Shown here one piece after another: positions 31,987 to 44,400 of a stretch of DNA of 64,000 bases. Both the position numbers and the translations under genes were made by a program. The number at the start of each line of letters is the position of its first letter. Within the stretch, counting starts at the first letter, position 1. The notes under the pieces are model-generated. The model ran no database searches. It had not been told where the DNA came from and saw only the letters and a program-made list of their open reading frames with translations. This DNA comes from Scopulariopsis brevicaulis (lineage: Eukaryota; Ascomycota; Sordariomycetes; Microascales; Microascaceae): contig JAGFNX010000142.1 in the NCBI GenBank assembly GCA_017657125.1, forward strand, positions 1 to 64,000, given 5' to 3'.

Positions 31987-33489
31987 ATGGCGCCGAAATC
32001 GAGGTTCACGAGGCTTGATGCCTTTACGAAGACGGTCGACGAGGCGAGAATCAGGACTACCTCGGGAGGCATCGTGACCATCGTCTCGCTGCTGGTTGTC
32101 ATGTGGCTGGCCTGGGGAGAATGGAGCGACTGGAGGACGGTGATCATCCAGCCGGAGCTGATCGTCGACAAGGGCAGAGGTATGCGATATCTATCAGCGT
32201 CCCTTATTCTTCGCACACTGACGGCGTGGTCCTCTAGGCGAGCGCATGGAGATCCACCTCAACATGACCTTCCCCAAGGTCCCCTGCGAGCTGCTCACCC
32301 TCGACGTTATGGACGTATCCGGCGAACAGCAGTACGGCGTCATGCAGGGTGTGAACAAGATCCGACTCCAACCTCAGAAGGAGGGCGGCGGTGTCATCCA
32401 AGTCGATGCACTAAAGGCGTGAGTCTGCGACGGATATCATGGCCGCTCGTCGGCTCGGGGTGCGCTGATTCACTAACAATGGGGTTGCAGTGACAAGGAT
32501 GTGGCCGTCCACCTCGACCCCGACTACTGCGGCGCCTGCTATGGCGCCAAGGCGCCCGACAACGCGGAGAAGCCGGGCTGCTGCAACACGTGCGAGGAAG
32601 TCCGCGACGCTTACGCGCGCGAGGGCTGGGCCTTCAAGAGCAACAACGTTGAGCAGTGCGAGCGCGAGCACTACTCTGAGAGACTGGCGGAGCAGAAGCA
32701 GGAGGGCTGTCGCATCGAGGGGAGCCTCCGGGTCAACAAGGTGGTCGGCAACTTCCACCTCGCGCCGGGCCGCAGCTTTAGCAACGGCAACACCCACATC
32801 CACGATCTCGGGAGCTACCAGGAGCCCGGCCCGAACGGGTACAAGCACGACTTCACGCACATCATCCACTCGCTGCGGTTCGGGCCGCAGCTGCCGGAGG
32901 ACGTGACCAAGAGGCTCGGCTCCGACGGGCTGCCCTGGTCCAACCACCACCTGAACCCGCTAGAGGGGACGCGCCAGAACACCAGGGACAGCCACTTCAA
33001 CTTCATGTACTTCCTCAAGATCGTTCCGACGTCTTACCTGCCGCTGGGCTGGGAGAGCAAGGTCCGGCGGATCGTCGACCAGGACAGGTCCGACCTCGGG
33101 GCGCTGGGGGCGTCTGGCGACGGGAGCATCGAGACGCACCAGTACTCGGTGACCAGCCACAAGCGCAGCCTGGCCGGCGGAGATGACGAGGGTCATAAGG
33201 AGAAGCTCCACGCGCGAGGTGGAATTCCCGGCGTGTTCTTCTCATATGTAAGTTTGATGCTCCTGCCCCCCGCCCCTCCCCCCGTCATCAGCATGTGAGC
33301 TAACCGCTCCTGTAGGACATTTCCCCCATGAAGGTCATCAACCGCGAGCAGAAGTCCAAGACCTTTACCGGCTTCCTGACGGGCCTGTGCGCCGTCATCG
33401 GCGGCACCCTCACCGTTGCCGCGGCGGTGGACCGCGGCCTCTTCGAGGGCGCGGCGAGGCTGAAGAAGCTGAGGGCCAAGGACCTCTGA
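31987..33489 (+). CDS. ERV46: ER-Golgi cargo receptor Erv46/ERGIC-3
   Basis: Erv46 cycles between ER and Golgi in COPII/COPI vesicles with Erv41 and retrieves escaped ER proteins. Four exons, 31987-32179, 32238-32418, 32491-33247 and 33316-33489, give 434 aa. A cytosolic start (RFTRLDAFTKTVDEARI) precedes the first membrane helix (about 26-45, GGIVTIVSLLVVMWLAW). The large lumenal domain includes HLNMTFPKVPCELLTLDVMD, the Cys-rich CGACYGA, CCNTCEEVRDAY and QEGCRIEGSL. The second helix (about 395-415) follows SPMKVINREQKSKTFTGFLT. A short basic tail ends AKDL. All parts of the family are present. Confidence 0.94.
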
Positions 33490-36400
33490 GGGAAAGATGA
33501 AGCGTCGGGCGAGGTGTAGTGCGTTGCTTATGTGATTTCTTTGCTGTTCGTGTATTGCCAGATATATACTGTAAGCATTTGATTTCCGGAGTTTCTTGGG
33601 CGAAGTCTGCGGGGAGGGAAGGGTAAAACCGGTTCTTTTGAGATTTTCAAGCACTTTGTGGTACAGACGGAATTCAAACATGCTTGTACTAGTATACTGT
33701 TGCGCGTGGCTCGTGTGTTTAATTGGGTTAAGGCGGGCACTAGTGAGTTCTTATAATGAGGGCCCGACGATCACCGTTGACAGGCGGTCAGACTTTATTA
33801 GTACGGATCCGTCGTGTGATCTGCCTTCAATACTAAGCAGCCATAGAGCCGAAGTCGTCAACCTCTGCTCCTCGCCGTCAGCAGCACGGGAACCCGGATC
33901 CTGCGATGGTGCCGAACGGAGCCGGCCGCGTTGTCAAGAGGCGGGTGGCCCCGGTGTATCGTGTACCCAGGTACAGACACCGGACCCCCCTGCGCGTCCC
34001 TGTGCTCGGGAGGTCGCATGTAGCGGGGGAGAGCGGTACCTGCATCTGCCGCTACTTAGCGTCCAAAATAGTGAGGGGCATCGTGGGTTCCTGACCCGTG
34101 GATTGGGCCGCGAGGGGGGAAACGAAATTAAACATGCGGGTGGTGTGCGACATGTGCGGCGTGCGTGGGCGGGCATGGTGGGGTTGAGACGTTTTACAAG
34201 GTCCATGTTTATTTCGCTTCCGTTTTTTCCCTTCTTCGCATGTCAGTGGGACGGTTGATTGCTTGCTCCGTATCGGAGGTGTCGCTCATGTTTTGGGCAA
34301 TATCCCCGTGATGTTCCTTCCCTCCGTGCCCCGGGGCCGGACGCTAGCACCTGCTCATCAAAAGCTTAACCACGCTGAACCCTGCGCGGGGAGCCGCGCC
34401 TTGATTGGCGTTTCGGCCGGCACGAGTTCCATGGTCACTTGCACCTTGCCGATGACGCCCCCGGTTGTCTGATTCCTTTTTTTGCTGGTTCCGAGGTGTG
34501 AGGAAGGATTTGAAACGTTCGCGAGGGGACTGAAGGCTTTGATGACGGAGGGGAGGGGCTCTGCGTGTGGGGGTGTCGGGGAAACGTCTCACCTGTCGCG
34601 GATGGGACGCAGTCTCGATGTGGAGCTGTCGCTTGGGGATGGCGGAGACGGGCCTCTGCACGCCCGAGATGTCCATCAGATCCTCATCCTGTTTCCGCAG
34701 GGCGGAAGCCTAGCGGCCGTGATACGATCCCCCACGCCCTTGGATCCTTCTCCTCGCAGCCAGTACTTCAGCACCGCCGGTTCCTTCAATGGCGAAGGTG
34801 GCGATAGAGCTCCAAGAACGGTGCCTCAGCCCCAACGTCTTTGCTATTTTTGGACTGGAGACATGAGTGAGCTATAAGTACAGTAAGGATCCACACCAGC
34901 GCCATATCGCGCTAGCCCCGGATTCAGTACGAGGTGAAGGTTTCGCGGGTAGACGGCAAAGGCCGAGTCTTTCTTGGGGTCGAGAGGGAGGCGATGTCTT
35001 GAGCATCGTATTCCTGGGGCGCGGGGGGCGCAGCGGGAACCAACACAGCTGACCGCGGGGCCAAAGAGGACATGTCTAGGTTGGCTTTCGAAATCGAAGC
35101 CAATGATATGTGTCTGGCCCCTTTCATCCATCGACTTTTGCGCATTACATATTGAAGCTGTCGTTGGACGGACGGAAGATAGCATTACGGTCTTTTTCTG
35201 ATATTAGACATGGGTCACCACAGACGATCCGTTACGCGTACCGTGCTTGGCATACGGTGTCTCAAGCGGCTCAGGGGTAAAGACGCCACAGCGGGCCGCC
35301 AGTCACAAGCTTTGCAACCTGGGGTATCATCGCACTACGAGGATGCCCTGTGCGCATGACCAGATGGAGAAGACACCACGAGGGGAGCCAGTGGGACGTC
35401 TCTGATTAGGTGATTTCCAGAAACCCATGTTGAACGGATATTGTCGCATGCGTGGATATCAATAGATGCAGGGACCTAATATTGGTCAAGGGCCACGTAC
35501 GTATCGGTACCTGAACTATTGGGGTTCAAAATTGTTCCCTGTTTTGCACCGTGGTGCTACTGGCGAGACGCGAGTCCCCCCTCTGATTTTGAACAGGGAC
35601 AGGGGTGGCATGTGGCTCATTTGCTCTTCTAGCGTGATAATTAGCGTGCTTCCATGGGCAAGTCCCTTGGGCCGATCGACCCCAGGAGGTGGGTTTTGAT
35701 ACTGTTGCAGCGCAGCGCCCTTCTCGGTTCCGTTGTTGCCCCCATTGACGGCCATCACAATTGGGTTCCCCTTGTTCCACCACAGGCGCCTCGGTTCGTC
35801 CGCTGGTATTTTGCACTCGCAACCTCTCCACCTCTCCCCACGCCTTGGTTTCTTCCTCAACTTCCACATCTGGCATTCCGCTCTACGTCACCATCACGAC
35901 CGGTGCACAGCTGAGCCACCGCTTTTCTCAAGGAGGGGCTTCTGTTTGCCACGCTACCGCGCGTCCGCCGCCCAACAGCCCGATCCCACTCGTTTGAACT
36001 AGCATTGGAATACGAGCATCCATCCCCATCCTGGCCCATCTTGGCCCATCTTCTCAACCTCGCCCATCGATTCGATACGATCGCGCCCACGTTCGTCCCG
36101 CAATACCACGGCTTCCAGCCCCGAGAGCATACATTACGACTCGCCTCTTCAGCCTGCCCCTGCCTCTATAACTCGGTCGACATTACTCACCTCTCGTCGC
36201 ATCCGCCCATGCGCCCGACCTGCCGCTTCTATGGGCTTGACACGAACTGATCGACTTATGCGCCTTTTGATCTGCCGATAGGCCTACTGGAGCCGCTTCA
36301 ACTTTTCGCAGTGGCGGTGCGAGCTGCGCTTCTCCGAGCAGCAAATATATCGTGGTTGCGATCGATATCTACACTCTGGGCACATACCTTGCTTGGGCCA

Positions 36401-36563
36401 ATTATTCCCAAATCATCCTCCCGACGACGTCACGCGACCTTTCTGTGCGGTCCCGATCGAATAACGACCCGACGACCGCCTAGGCGCCACTCTGGCGGTA
36501 CCGAACGAACCCACGACGAGGACTCCATAGTTACTACTATCCCGACCCCCCTCAAACCTCACA
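33490..36563. other. Gene-poor stretch, about 3.1 kb
   Basis: No conserved coding sequence was found between ERV46 and the Sel1-repeat gene. The last 700 bp or so is C/T-rich with runs of small ORFs, for example 36208-36249, and probably includes a long promoter and 5' leader for the downstream gene. No RNA gene could be supported. Confidence 0.45.
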
Positions 36564-38896
36564 ATGGTCGGCCCGCCAGACCCCATCGATCTTCGGGCAG
36601 CCTCCGAGGCGTCCTCGAGACCCCCTATGCGATCCCCCCGCCAGCACATTGCTGGCGAGGCCCCTCCTGAGCTGTCCCCGCTCGACGCCTTCGCCCTGCA
36701 GAGCCGCCTTCTCGCGAGGCAGCTGGGGGAGTCGAATCCCAGGACCGGTCGGCGCATGAGCCGACTGCCTCCATTGGACGCGACGAGCCCGCTGATTGTA
36801 CAAGCTCGTCGCGACTATTTCAGGTCCTTGTCCAATGACTCTGCCTCCAGTGACCGGAGTATCCGGGGTGAGCAGCACAGCGACGGGCTGGGCCTGAAGA
36901 CGGAAGTCGAGGATGCGTTTGGCGACGACCGGCCGGTTTCTGTGCACCCTCGGATGAGCGGCGTCCCTGCGCCGCCCCCCGTGGCAGACGTGCCCGTGCC
37001 CGAACTGCCTCCCAACCTCGTATTCGAGACGGTACCGACCGAACACAAGGACGAGGCCCCAGACTTCAGCACACGGTTCGAAGAGTCGCCAACTCCGATA
37101 GACGATCCTGTTTCTGTAGTCGAGGCCATATCAACAGACGATGCCGTCCATATCCCCTCCAGCCAAGTCGCAACGGCATCCTCACCCACCCTGCCAGACA
37201 ACACCCCCGACATCTCGTCGGCCGAGCAGTTCCAGGGACACGGCGAGGCACATGACTCTCCTGGCCTTGCTCCGCCAAGACCTCCGTTCCAGAAGAGACC
37301 TTCTAGCAGCATCGCCTCTTCGTTCGAGACGACTGACGAGGAGGGGACGACCCCCATGACTAGCTCGTTCAACTCTCTCCCACTGAGGAAGATGTCCAGC
37401 GGCAGCCATACTTCCGGTCTGCACCCCTCACCGGGGCCGACTCACTCAAAGCAGTCGCCCTCTATAGGGTCGGAACATTCTGCAGTCCCCCGGCCGTTCA
37501 ACTTCTCCAGACCCATAAGTCGTGTTGGGACGCCAGGCCCGGAGTCTCCTTACATAAAGTCAGCGCATGACAGCTACTTCCCTCTCACGGAGGCCGACGA
37601 GTCCGTTGCGACCCCAAGAAGCATCAACAGCGATTTCCCCGACAACACCGATGGGACCCAGACAGCGCAGTCATACATCTACTCCAAGTTTACTCTCCCG
37701 AGGGGCAAGGCCGTGCGACCCTCCCTTCAGCCCGGCGATCAGGTCCTCAACATGTGGCATCAGGCCAACAGCCCGAGCATGCTCCGGGGCGCGCCTCCCT
37801 CCCCACCTGTGCGGTCACCGAGCTCGTCGAGCAGAGAAGTAGCTACCGACTACAACATGAGTGGCTCGTCTCCGGACCAAGCCAACAGCGTCGGGCCCGC
37901 GGCCCAGCCGTCTCCCAATCCCAGTATCCCGTCCGTCGAAGAAGGGCGGCCGTCTGAGGACGACCCTCTGGGGCGGACGTTGACATCCCAGAATCCTGAT
38001 GAGGCGCGTGCTAAGACGGCCCTGTCTACCTCGACTCAGGACTCGTCAAGCACCGTCAAACCGAGACATAAGCCCACCATCACCCCTACGTCCATCTTGG
38101 AGATGAGCGCCGAGGAGCACCTGGCGAAGGGTATCGAATGCCACGAGAGTGGGTCCCTGAGCAAGTCGACCTACCACCTCCGGCTTGCGGCAAGGCAGCA
38201 CAATCCCACGGCTATGCTTCTCTACGCCCTTGCGTGCCGCCATGGGTGGGGGATGAGAGTCAACGAGAAGGAAGGCGTCGAGTGGCTGCGCAAGGCCGCC
38301 GAATACGCCAGCCTGGAAATCGCCGACGACGAGGGCCTGGCGAAGGAGGGGAAGCACGTTGACTTCCTGCAGCAAAAGACGCGTAAGGCGCAGTTTGCTT
38401 TAAGCATTTATGAGCTTGGGGTCAGCCACATGAACGGCTGGGGCATTGAGCAGGACAGGGGGTTGGCGCTGCGGTGTTTCGAGATCGCCGGATGTAGGTT
38501 TATCCCCTCTTGTATCTTTGTGTGGATGGGCTGGCGTGTTAACTGTTTGGGCAGCGTGGGGCGACGTGGACGCGCTTTCCGAGGCGGGTTACTGCTACGC
38601 CCAGGGCATCGGGTGTAAGAAGGATCTGAAGAAGGCGGCCAAGTTCTACCGGATTGCCGAGTCTAAGGGGGTGAGCATGGTCGGGAACAGCTGGTAAGTG
38701 ACTGGACTCCTCATGCCGACCCGGCATTGCTCTTCAATCAAACGCGTGAATAACATGGCTAACCACCCAATGTAGGATCCACAAAGCCAAGTACGACGAG
38801 GAAGACGACAAGGACTCAGCAACGGAGCCCAGGATCAAGAAGTCCCGCAGCAAGTCCCGCACGAAGACCATCTTCGGCCGGAAGCCAACCAACTAG
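36564..38896 (+). CDS. Sel1-repeat protein, Nif1/Dsf2-like
   Basis: A 729-aa protein in three exons: 36564-38493, 38555-38693 and 38776-38896. The first two thirds are disordered and rich in Ser, Pro and Thr. An ordered section from about 514 contains tandem Sel1-like (TPR-related) repeats, for example AEEHLAKGIECHESGSLSKS, AMLLYALACRHGWG and ALSEAGYCYAQGIGCKKD. The C-terminus is basic (KSRSKSRTKTIFGRK). This layout resembles fungal Nif1/Dsf2 proteins, which in fission yeast act on the mitotic kinase Nim1/Cdr1. That link is inferred from layout only. The intron joins give AGSWGDVDALSEAG and NSWIHKAKYD, both as expected for the repeat family. The 3' end faces PUP1. Confidence 0.82.
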
Positions 38897-39684
38897 GCGG
38901 GCGTCCGGTGCTTCTCGCAGCATCCTTTCACCTCTTGACGATAACGACTTGCCATCATCACCAGCGTCTTTGCATGTTCTGGAGTTCCGGGTTGGGGCCT
39001 TCCTTTACGGGCGTTCTTCTTTTTTTTCCTTCGGCATTGCCGAGGTTGTACTTCTTCGCTCACCGAGCTTCTTATCGTCGCTGCCTTGCTGCTATGAAGT
39101 AATTGGCGGGGCGAGGATAACGGCTGCGCATAAAAAGCTTTAGCCGTTCTGTCCTTGGAGTCACGGGGTATTGTTCCCTGACGGCCAAGCGACAGAAGTG
39201 GCTTTTGCGAATCTGTGCTCACCGCCCCTGCTCTGCTTTACGATGAAACGAAAATTGAGTGGGCGCGGACAAATGTTCATATTAGTAGCTTCCTCTCCTA
39301 GCGAGGCGGGACAGAGGAGACGGCAGTCTTCCTACGCCCCTGTACATAATTCGATTCTTGTGGCAGGAGGGAAGCCCACGCACGGGAACGGGTATTTAAT
39401 TGATTGGGTCTTGCCGCAGCGTAGCGGTATCTTCACCTAGATGATTCCAGTTTGTTACGGACGTTCGTATATGTAAGTCCGGTGACCTTGAATGTCCTGT
39501 ACAGCCGTGATCAACGTATCCGTGGACCTGGACTCCGCCCGCCCGCGTTTCACACGGCGTTCACGATGCTACAAGGATGGCGACGAATTCCCACGTGCAG
39601 GTATCAATCCCTATTCACTGTTGCAGGATATGTTGTTACAAACACGTCTCGCCCACCACCACGCACAAACCCTAACCCCCCAAA
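38897..39684. other. Convergent spacer between the Sel1-repeat gene and PUP1
   Basis: A 788-bp spacer holding two 3' UTRs. It has T-rich and mixed sequence without recognisable genes. Confidence 0.5.
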
Positions 39685-40578
39685 TCAATTGTCCACCTCC
39701 ATCAGCTCGCCCTCGCCCTCGAGGGCAACCTCCTGGATATCCACGTACCGCCCGACGTCCCCCTTGCGGATGATCTTCTCGTTCAGCACGGCCGTGGTCC
39801 CCTTGGGGAACGCGTAGCTCTGCGTCTTGGCGGACCTCTCGTTGGGCTGGACGAAGCCCCGGTGCAGTGTCGTCTTGTCCTTTGTGATGACGGCGACGTC
39901 AACGTTGGACCCGGAGCCGAGGTCGTTGAAGATGCCGGCCTGGATGGCCTCGCTGCACAGCTCGACGGCCTCGTCGCGCGTGAGCTCGGGCTTCCACTTG
40001 GTCTCGAAGACGGACATGGCGGCCAGGGAGCCCGAGCCCATGGTGACGTAGGGGAGCTTGTCGGTGCTGCCGTGGGCGTGCACCGTGAAGAGGTGGGTGC
40101 CGGTGGGGTCGACGCCCGCGACAACCAGGTACGCGCCGATGTGGCCCTGGTAGCGGAAGAGGTGCTGCTTGAGGAGCGTCATGCAGGTGACAACGCGCGG
40201 CTTGCGGCCCGTAGAGAGGGAGTGGAGCTCGAGGTTCGAGGAGATGATGGCCGTGGTGAACTCGGTGTCGGCCGCCGTGCCGGCGCCGGCGCACCAGATC
40301 TGAGGCGCGATGTAGTGGAGCTTCTCGCAGTTCTTGTCCGCTACTATGGGGCCGCTGGTGGCCCTCGTGTCCGCCGCGATCTGGGGGAGATGGGTCAGTT
40401 CCGAGGCGCAGAGATGCGGGCAGGAGGGGGGGACGAGGGGCCGTCAACGTACCACCACACCGCCATCATAGATACACCCGACGATTGTGGTACCGGTGCT
40501 GGTGGCCTTCGGGAGGGGCACCCCGCGGGCGTGTAGCGCCGCATTCCGGTTGTAGTTTGTGAAGTCGAAGCCGGGCAT
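39685..40578 (-). CDS. PUP1: 20S proteasome subunit beta-2 (Pup1)
   Basis: The catalytic beta-2 subunit, responsible for trypsin-like activity in the proteasome core. Two exons, 40578-40453 and 40380-39685, give 273 aa. A 29-residue propeptide ends at Gly29, and self-cleavage would expose Thr30 (TTIVGCIYDGG). With Thr30 as position 1, Asp17 is residue 46 (IAADTRATSGP) and Lys33 is residue 62 (NCEKLHYI), so the catalytic set is complete. Other landmarks are WCAGAGTAADTEF, GAYLVVAGVDPTG, TMGSGSLAAMSVFE and NVDVAVITKDK. The intron falls just before IAADTR. The gene is divergent from NUP159 across 900 bp. Confidence 0.96.
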
Positions 40579-41477
40579 CTTGGCTGTCTCTCGTCTGGAG
40601 GTCCCGACGGGCGTTTGGCGGATGGGGTTGTCGAGTGAATAGATGTCGCCCCGTGGAAAGGTCGAAATCAAGCTGTCCGCGGTATCGGGGTGGGTGTTTC
40701 GAGGCGTGGGGCGAGATGGGTTGGCGGATTGGGTCTTGATGTGTTGCTGGCTGAGCTGCGCTGAAGCTGGATGACGAGGCTTGGAGCTGCCTTCACTGCT
40801 CCGCTGGTTGCAAGGCACCAGGCGCGGCGTCTCGCCCCGATTGGCTTCATGCTTGAGTGGTCAAAGCTTCGAGATTACGTAATAAATGGGGCCCGAAGCT
40901 CAGGTTGCATCGCATCTCCAATTACTTAGAGGCCATCGAATACCTCCCGTTCATCGCATGACCGAATGGTAGTCAAGGACGTCATGGTACAAAGGGAAGC
41001 CAATTACTTAAGGAAGGACTACAGTCCTTTGGACTACGTGTATAGTAGATGCCTATTTTGACCTCGTCGATGAGCCCAAGACGTGCCAGGGTCCTCACGC
41101 CAGAGCTGACTGTCACGTGATACCGCAAACTATCGCAGAGCTCGATTTTCCCAAAGTTCGCGAAGCTCGAATGCTCTAGGCACGTAGGCAACGCCGAGTC
41201 CCTGCACCACCTTCCACCTCCGCCTTTGGCCGCGATTGCACGGTCTATTACGCGTATACGGCCTCATCTTGCCTGGACCAAGGCAGTTGCAGTCAAGCCC
41301 GTGCCCCACGGCGGCAACCGTTCCCATCGGCGCGAATCCACCCACTCACACGCCTAACCACGCCGCGCTCGCCTCGATCTACATCCTCCGTTCTCCTCCG
41401 TAGACCTTGTCCTCAGATGCTTTACGCCCCACTAAGCGCACTCGGTTCTTCCTGAGGCTGAAAATAACAACCTCATA
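40579..41477. other. Divergent spacer between PUP1 and NUP159
   Basis: An 899-bp head-to-head spacer carrying both promoters. No coding sequence or RNA gene was recognised. Confidence 0.5.
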
Positions 41478-44400
41478 ATGTCTTTCGGTTTCGGGACCGC
41501 TGCCAACACCATGGCAAATAATTCGGGGGGCAGCACGCTTGGCCCCGAGCTTGAAATTATACAAACAGAGGTGAGTTCCTCCTGAGTTATTATCAACTGC
41601 CTCAATCGCGGGCGCTAACCTCATGTCCTGTAGGCACTCGGCTTCCGTGCCCTCGCAGGCGACGCCAAAGTCCGCCTGACGTCACCCTGGCCCTCGAAGC
41701 CCGCCTCGACGGCCTCCCTCCTCAGCATAGCCTCGCGAAAAGGCCTTGTCGCCGCCGCCGGCCCCGATGGCCTCGTTATCGCCTCGACCGAAGCTGTGCG
41801 GAAGGCTTTCGATGAACCAAAGGATGGCGACTCCGACATTCGCGGGTTCACGCCCCAGCTCAGCATCCCCCTGCCGATGCGCGTTTCACAGATCGCCTTT
41901 TCCGCCGACGAGACCTACCTGATCGTATCAGCGGAGTCTGGTGGCGGCCTGGCCGTCTACGATGTCCAGTCCCTTCTCCAGGGGAACACACAGACCGCGT
42001 TCGAGCTGGCGACGAATGGCGAGGCACTCCGGACGTTACTTCCGAACCCCACGGCTGAGAAGGCGGAGCTGTGCGCGGTCGTCACCAGTAATGGGAATCT
42101 GCTCATGGCCAACTTGAAGGAGCGGGCCGTCAATGCGTTGAAGGACCAGGTTAGCAGTATTAGCTGGAGCACCAAGGGAAAGCAGCTCGTCGCGGGCTTG
42201 GCCGACGGAACTATTCAGCAGCTCACACCCGAGGGTGAAACCAAGGCGGAGATCCCCAAGCCGCCGAATGTCGGCGATTATCATGGTACGTCGATGCCAC
42301 CCGGGAAATATATGGGACTCATGAGCAGACTAACACGCACCTTACAGTGTCGGCCATCACCTGGCTCGAGAACCACCTACTCCTCACCATTCACACCTCC
42401 ACAAACGAATCTCCTCCGTCCTCCGTTTACCACATCATCACCCGACAGCCCCCTGCCACCTTCACCTTCAACAAACTCACGGATCCGGTCGACCCCTTCG
42501 GTTCGGATGACGTCCCTCACCACTTTATCCTTAGATTGAAGGATTTCCCGCCGAATCTTCAGGACCTCCTGATCGTTTCATCGACCGCGTCTCCGGACGT
42601 TGGACTTCTCAGCCGCTCGTCCAGCCCGCTGGCGACGGACGCGCCCGCGGCCGCCATCACCAACGCCTTCACAACGACCGAAATGGCCGACGACTCGAGG
42701 AGAGCGACGCTACCAATGACGGAGGACTTCCAGAACACCATACCCGTTGGCTGTGCGCTAGACTTATCCGCGAAAGAGACCGTGTACAAGCCGATACCTA
42801 CGGAGGATATTGAGGAGTCTCCAGGCCCTGTTCCCGGGTACTGGCTGCTCACCCACGAGGGTGTGCTCTGCTCTTGGTGGATCATATACTCGCCTTCTAT
42901 CAAGAACGGAACCACGTATTCTGGAATGGCGTCGGTAGACACCTCGGCGCAAGCCCCAGCACAAGCTGCGACACCCGCACCGGCGTTCGCCAAACCAACA
43001 CCCACCGGCGGATCAGCGTTCGGCTCGCCCTCGGCAGCACCTGCGTTTGGTGGCTCCTCAGCCCTCGGCGCGAAGCAGTCGCCTTGGGGAACCCCGTCTA
43101 CCCCTGCGGCTGCCCCGAGCGCAGGCGGCGCAACGTTCGGCTCTAGCTCCTTTGGGAGCGCGGCAGCCTCTTCCAGCCCGGCCTTCGGACAGCCCTCAGG
43201 ATTCGGCCTCTCCTCGACTGTGGGTGTTAAGAGTTCCCCTTGGGCTACTGGGGCTACCTCCGCAACAGCGCCCGCTTTCGGGCAGTCGGGGTTCGCCAGC
43301 CTGGGCTCAGGGGCTGGGAAGAGCGCGTTTGGCAGTCCTTCCGCCGCTCCGGAAGCGTCGTCCTCGTCGGGATTTGCAGGCTTTGCGAATAAGGGTGGGT
43401 TCGGCTCCCTTGGGTCAGGGAGCACGGGCGGGTCGAGTATATTCAGTGGTAGCAAGCCCGCCGCAAGTGCCTTTGGCCAGGCGACGGACACGAAGACGGC
43501 CTTCCCTCCGCCCCAGAATGGCACGGGAGCCGGCACGGGAGTGTTTGGCGCCTCTGAGCCTTTCAAGCTTCAAAGCTCGTTCAAGCCGGATCCCGCTGCG
43601 AAGGAGGAGATTCAGGAGCAGCCGGCAAAGGAAAGCGGTGGTCTCTTCGGTAGCGGTTTCGGAAAGTCGTTTGATTCCGCACTTGGCGAAACTACCGAGA
43701 CCCCGCCGACACCGCCTTCCAAGGAGGAAGACATGGAGGCCACGGAGCCCGCTCCGACTCCTCAGGGTAAGAGCATATTCTCGATGCCCTCTACCACGCC
43801 GACAACGACACCTGCCCCGTCGAGATTCAGCTTCGCCACATCAGCCTCGAAGGGCAGTATCTTTGGCGATCCCAGCACACCGAAGCCCGCGACGTCGAGC
43901 GGTGGTCTCTTTGGCTCCACAAAGCCTTCCCAGCCAGAGAAGGAGGAGGATGCCCCCGAAACGCCCAAGGTCAGGCCGAATGATGACCAGACAGCCGAGA
44001 CGCCGCTACCACCTGATTCGGTTAGCAAAATGACCTATCCAATCGGGGACTCGTCTTCGTCAACGGGGACTCTAGAGACCGGACGGCAGTCGCCAGTCAA
44101 GGTTGAGGATGCGCCATTGCCCCCAGATTTTACCGCCACGCCAAAGGCAGCGCCGCAAACAAAGCCGGCCGAAGATGCGCCTCTTCCCCCCGATTTCTTG
44201 GCGACGCCCGCTACCCCCAAGTCTGCAGTTAAACATGTGGATTCATCCCCCCTATCTCCTGCCTCTACACCTCCCAAGACGTCAGAGAAGCAAAATTCGA
44301 GCATTTTTGGCTCACCCGACGATGCACCATTGCCGCCCGATTTCATCTCGAAACCATCCAAGACGGCCACCTCGGTGCCGGCAGTTCCCGAGTCGGACAA

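Noticed and set aside
36208..36249. Small upstream ORF before the Sel1-repeat gene
   Set aside because: Thirteen codons without similarity to known regulatory peptides; such uORFs are expected by chance in a long leader.
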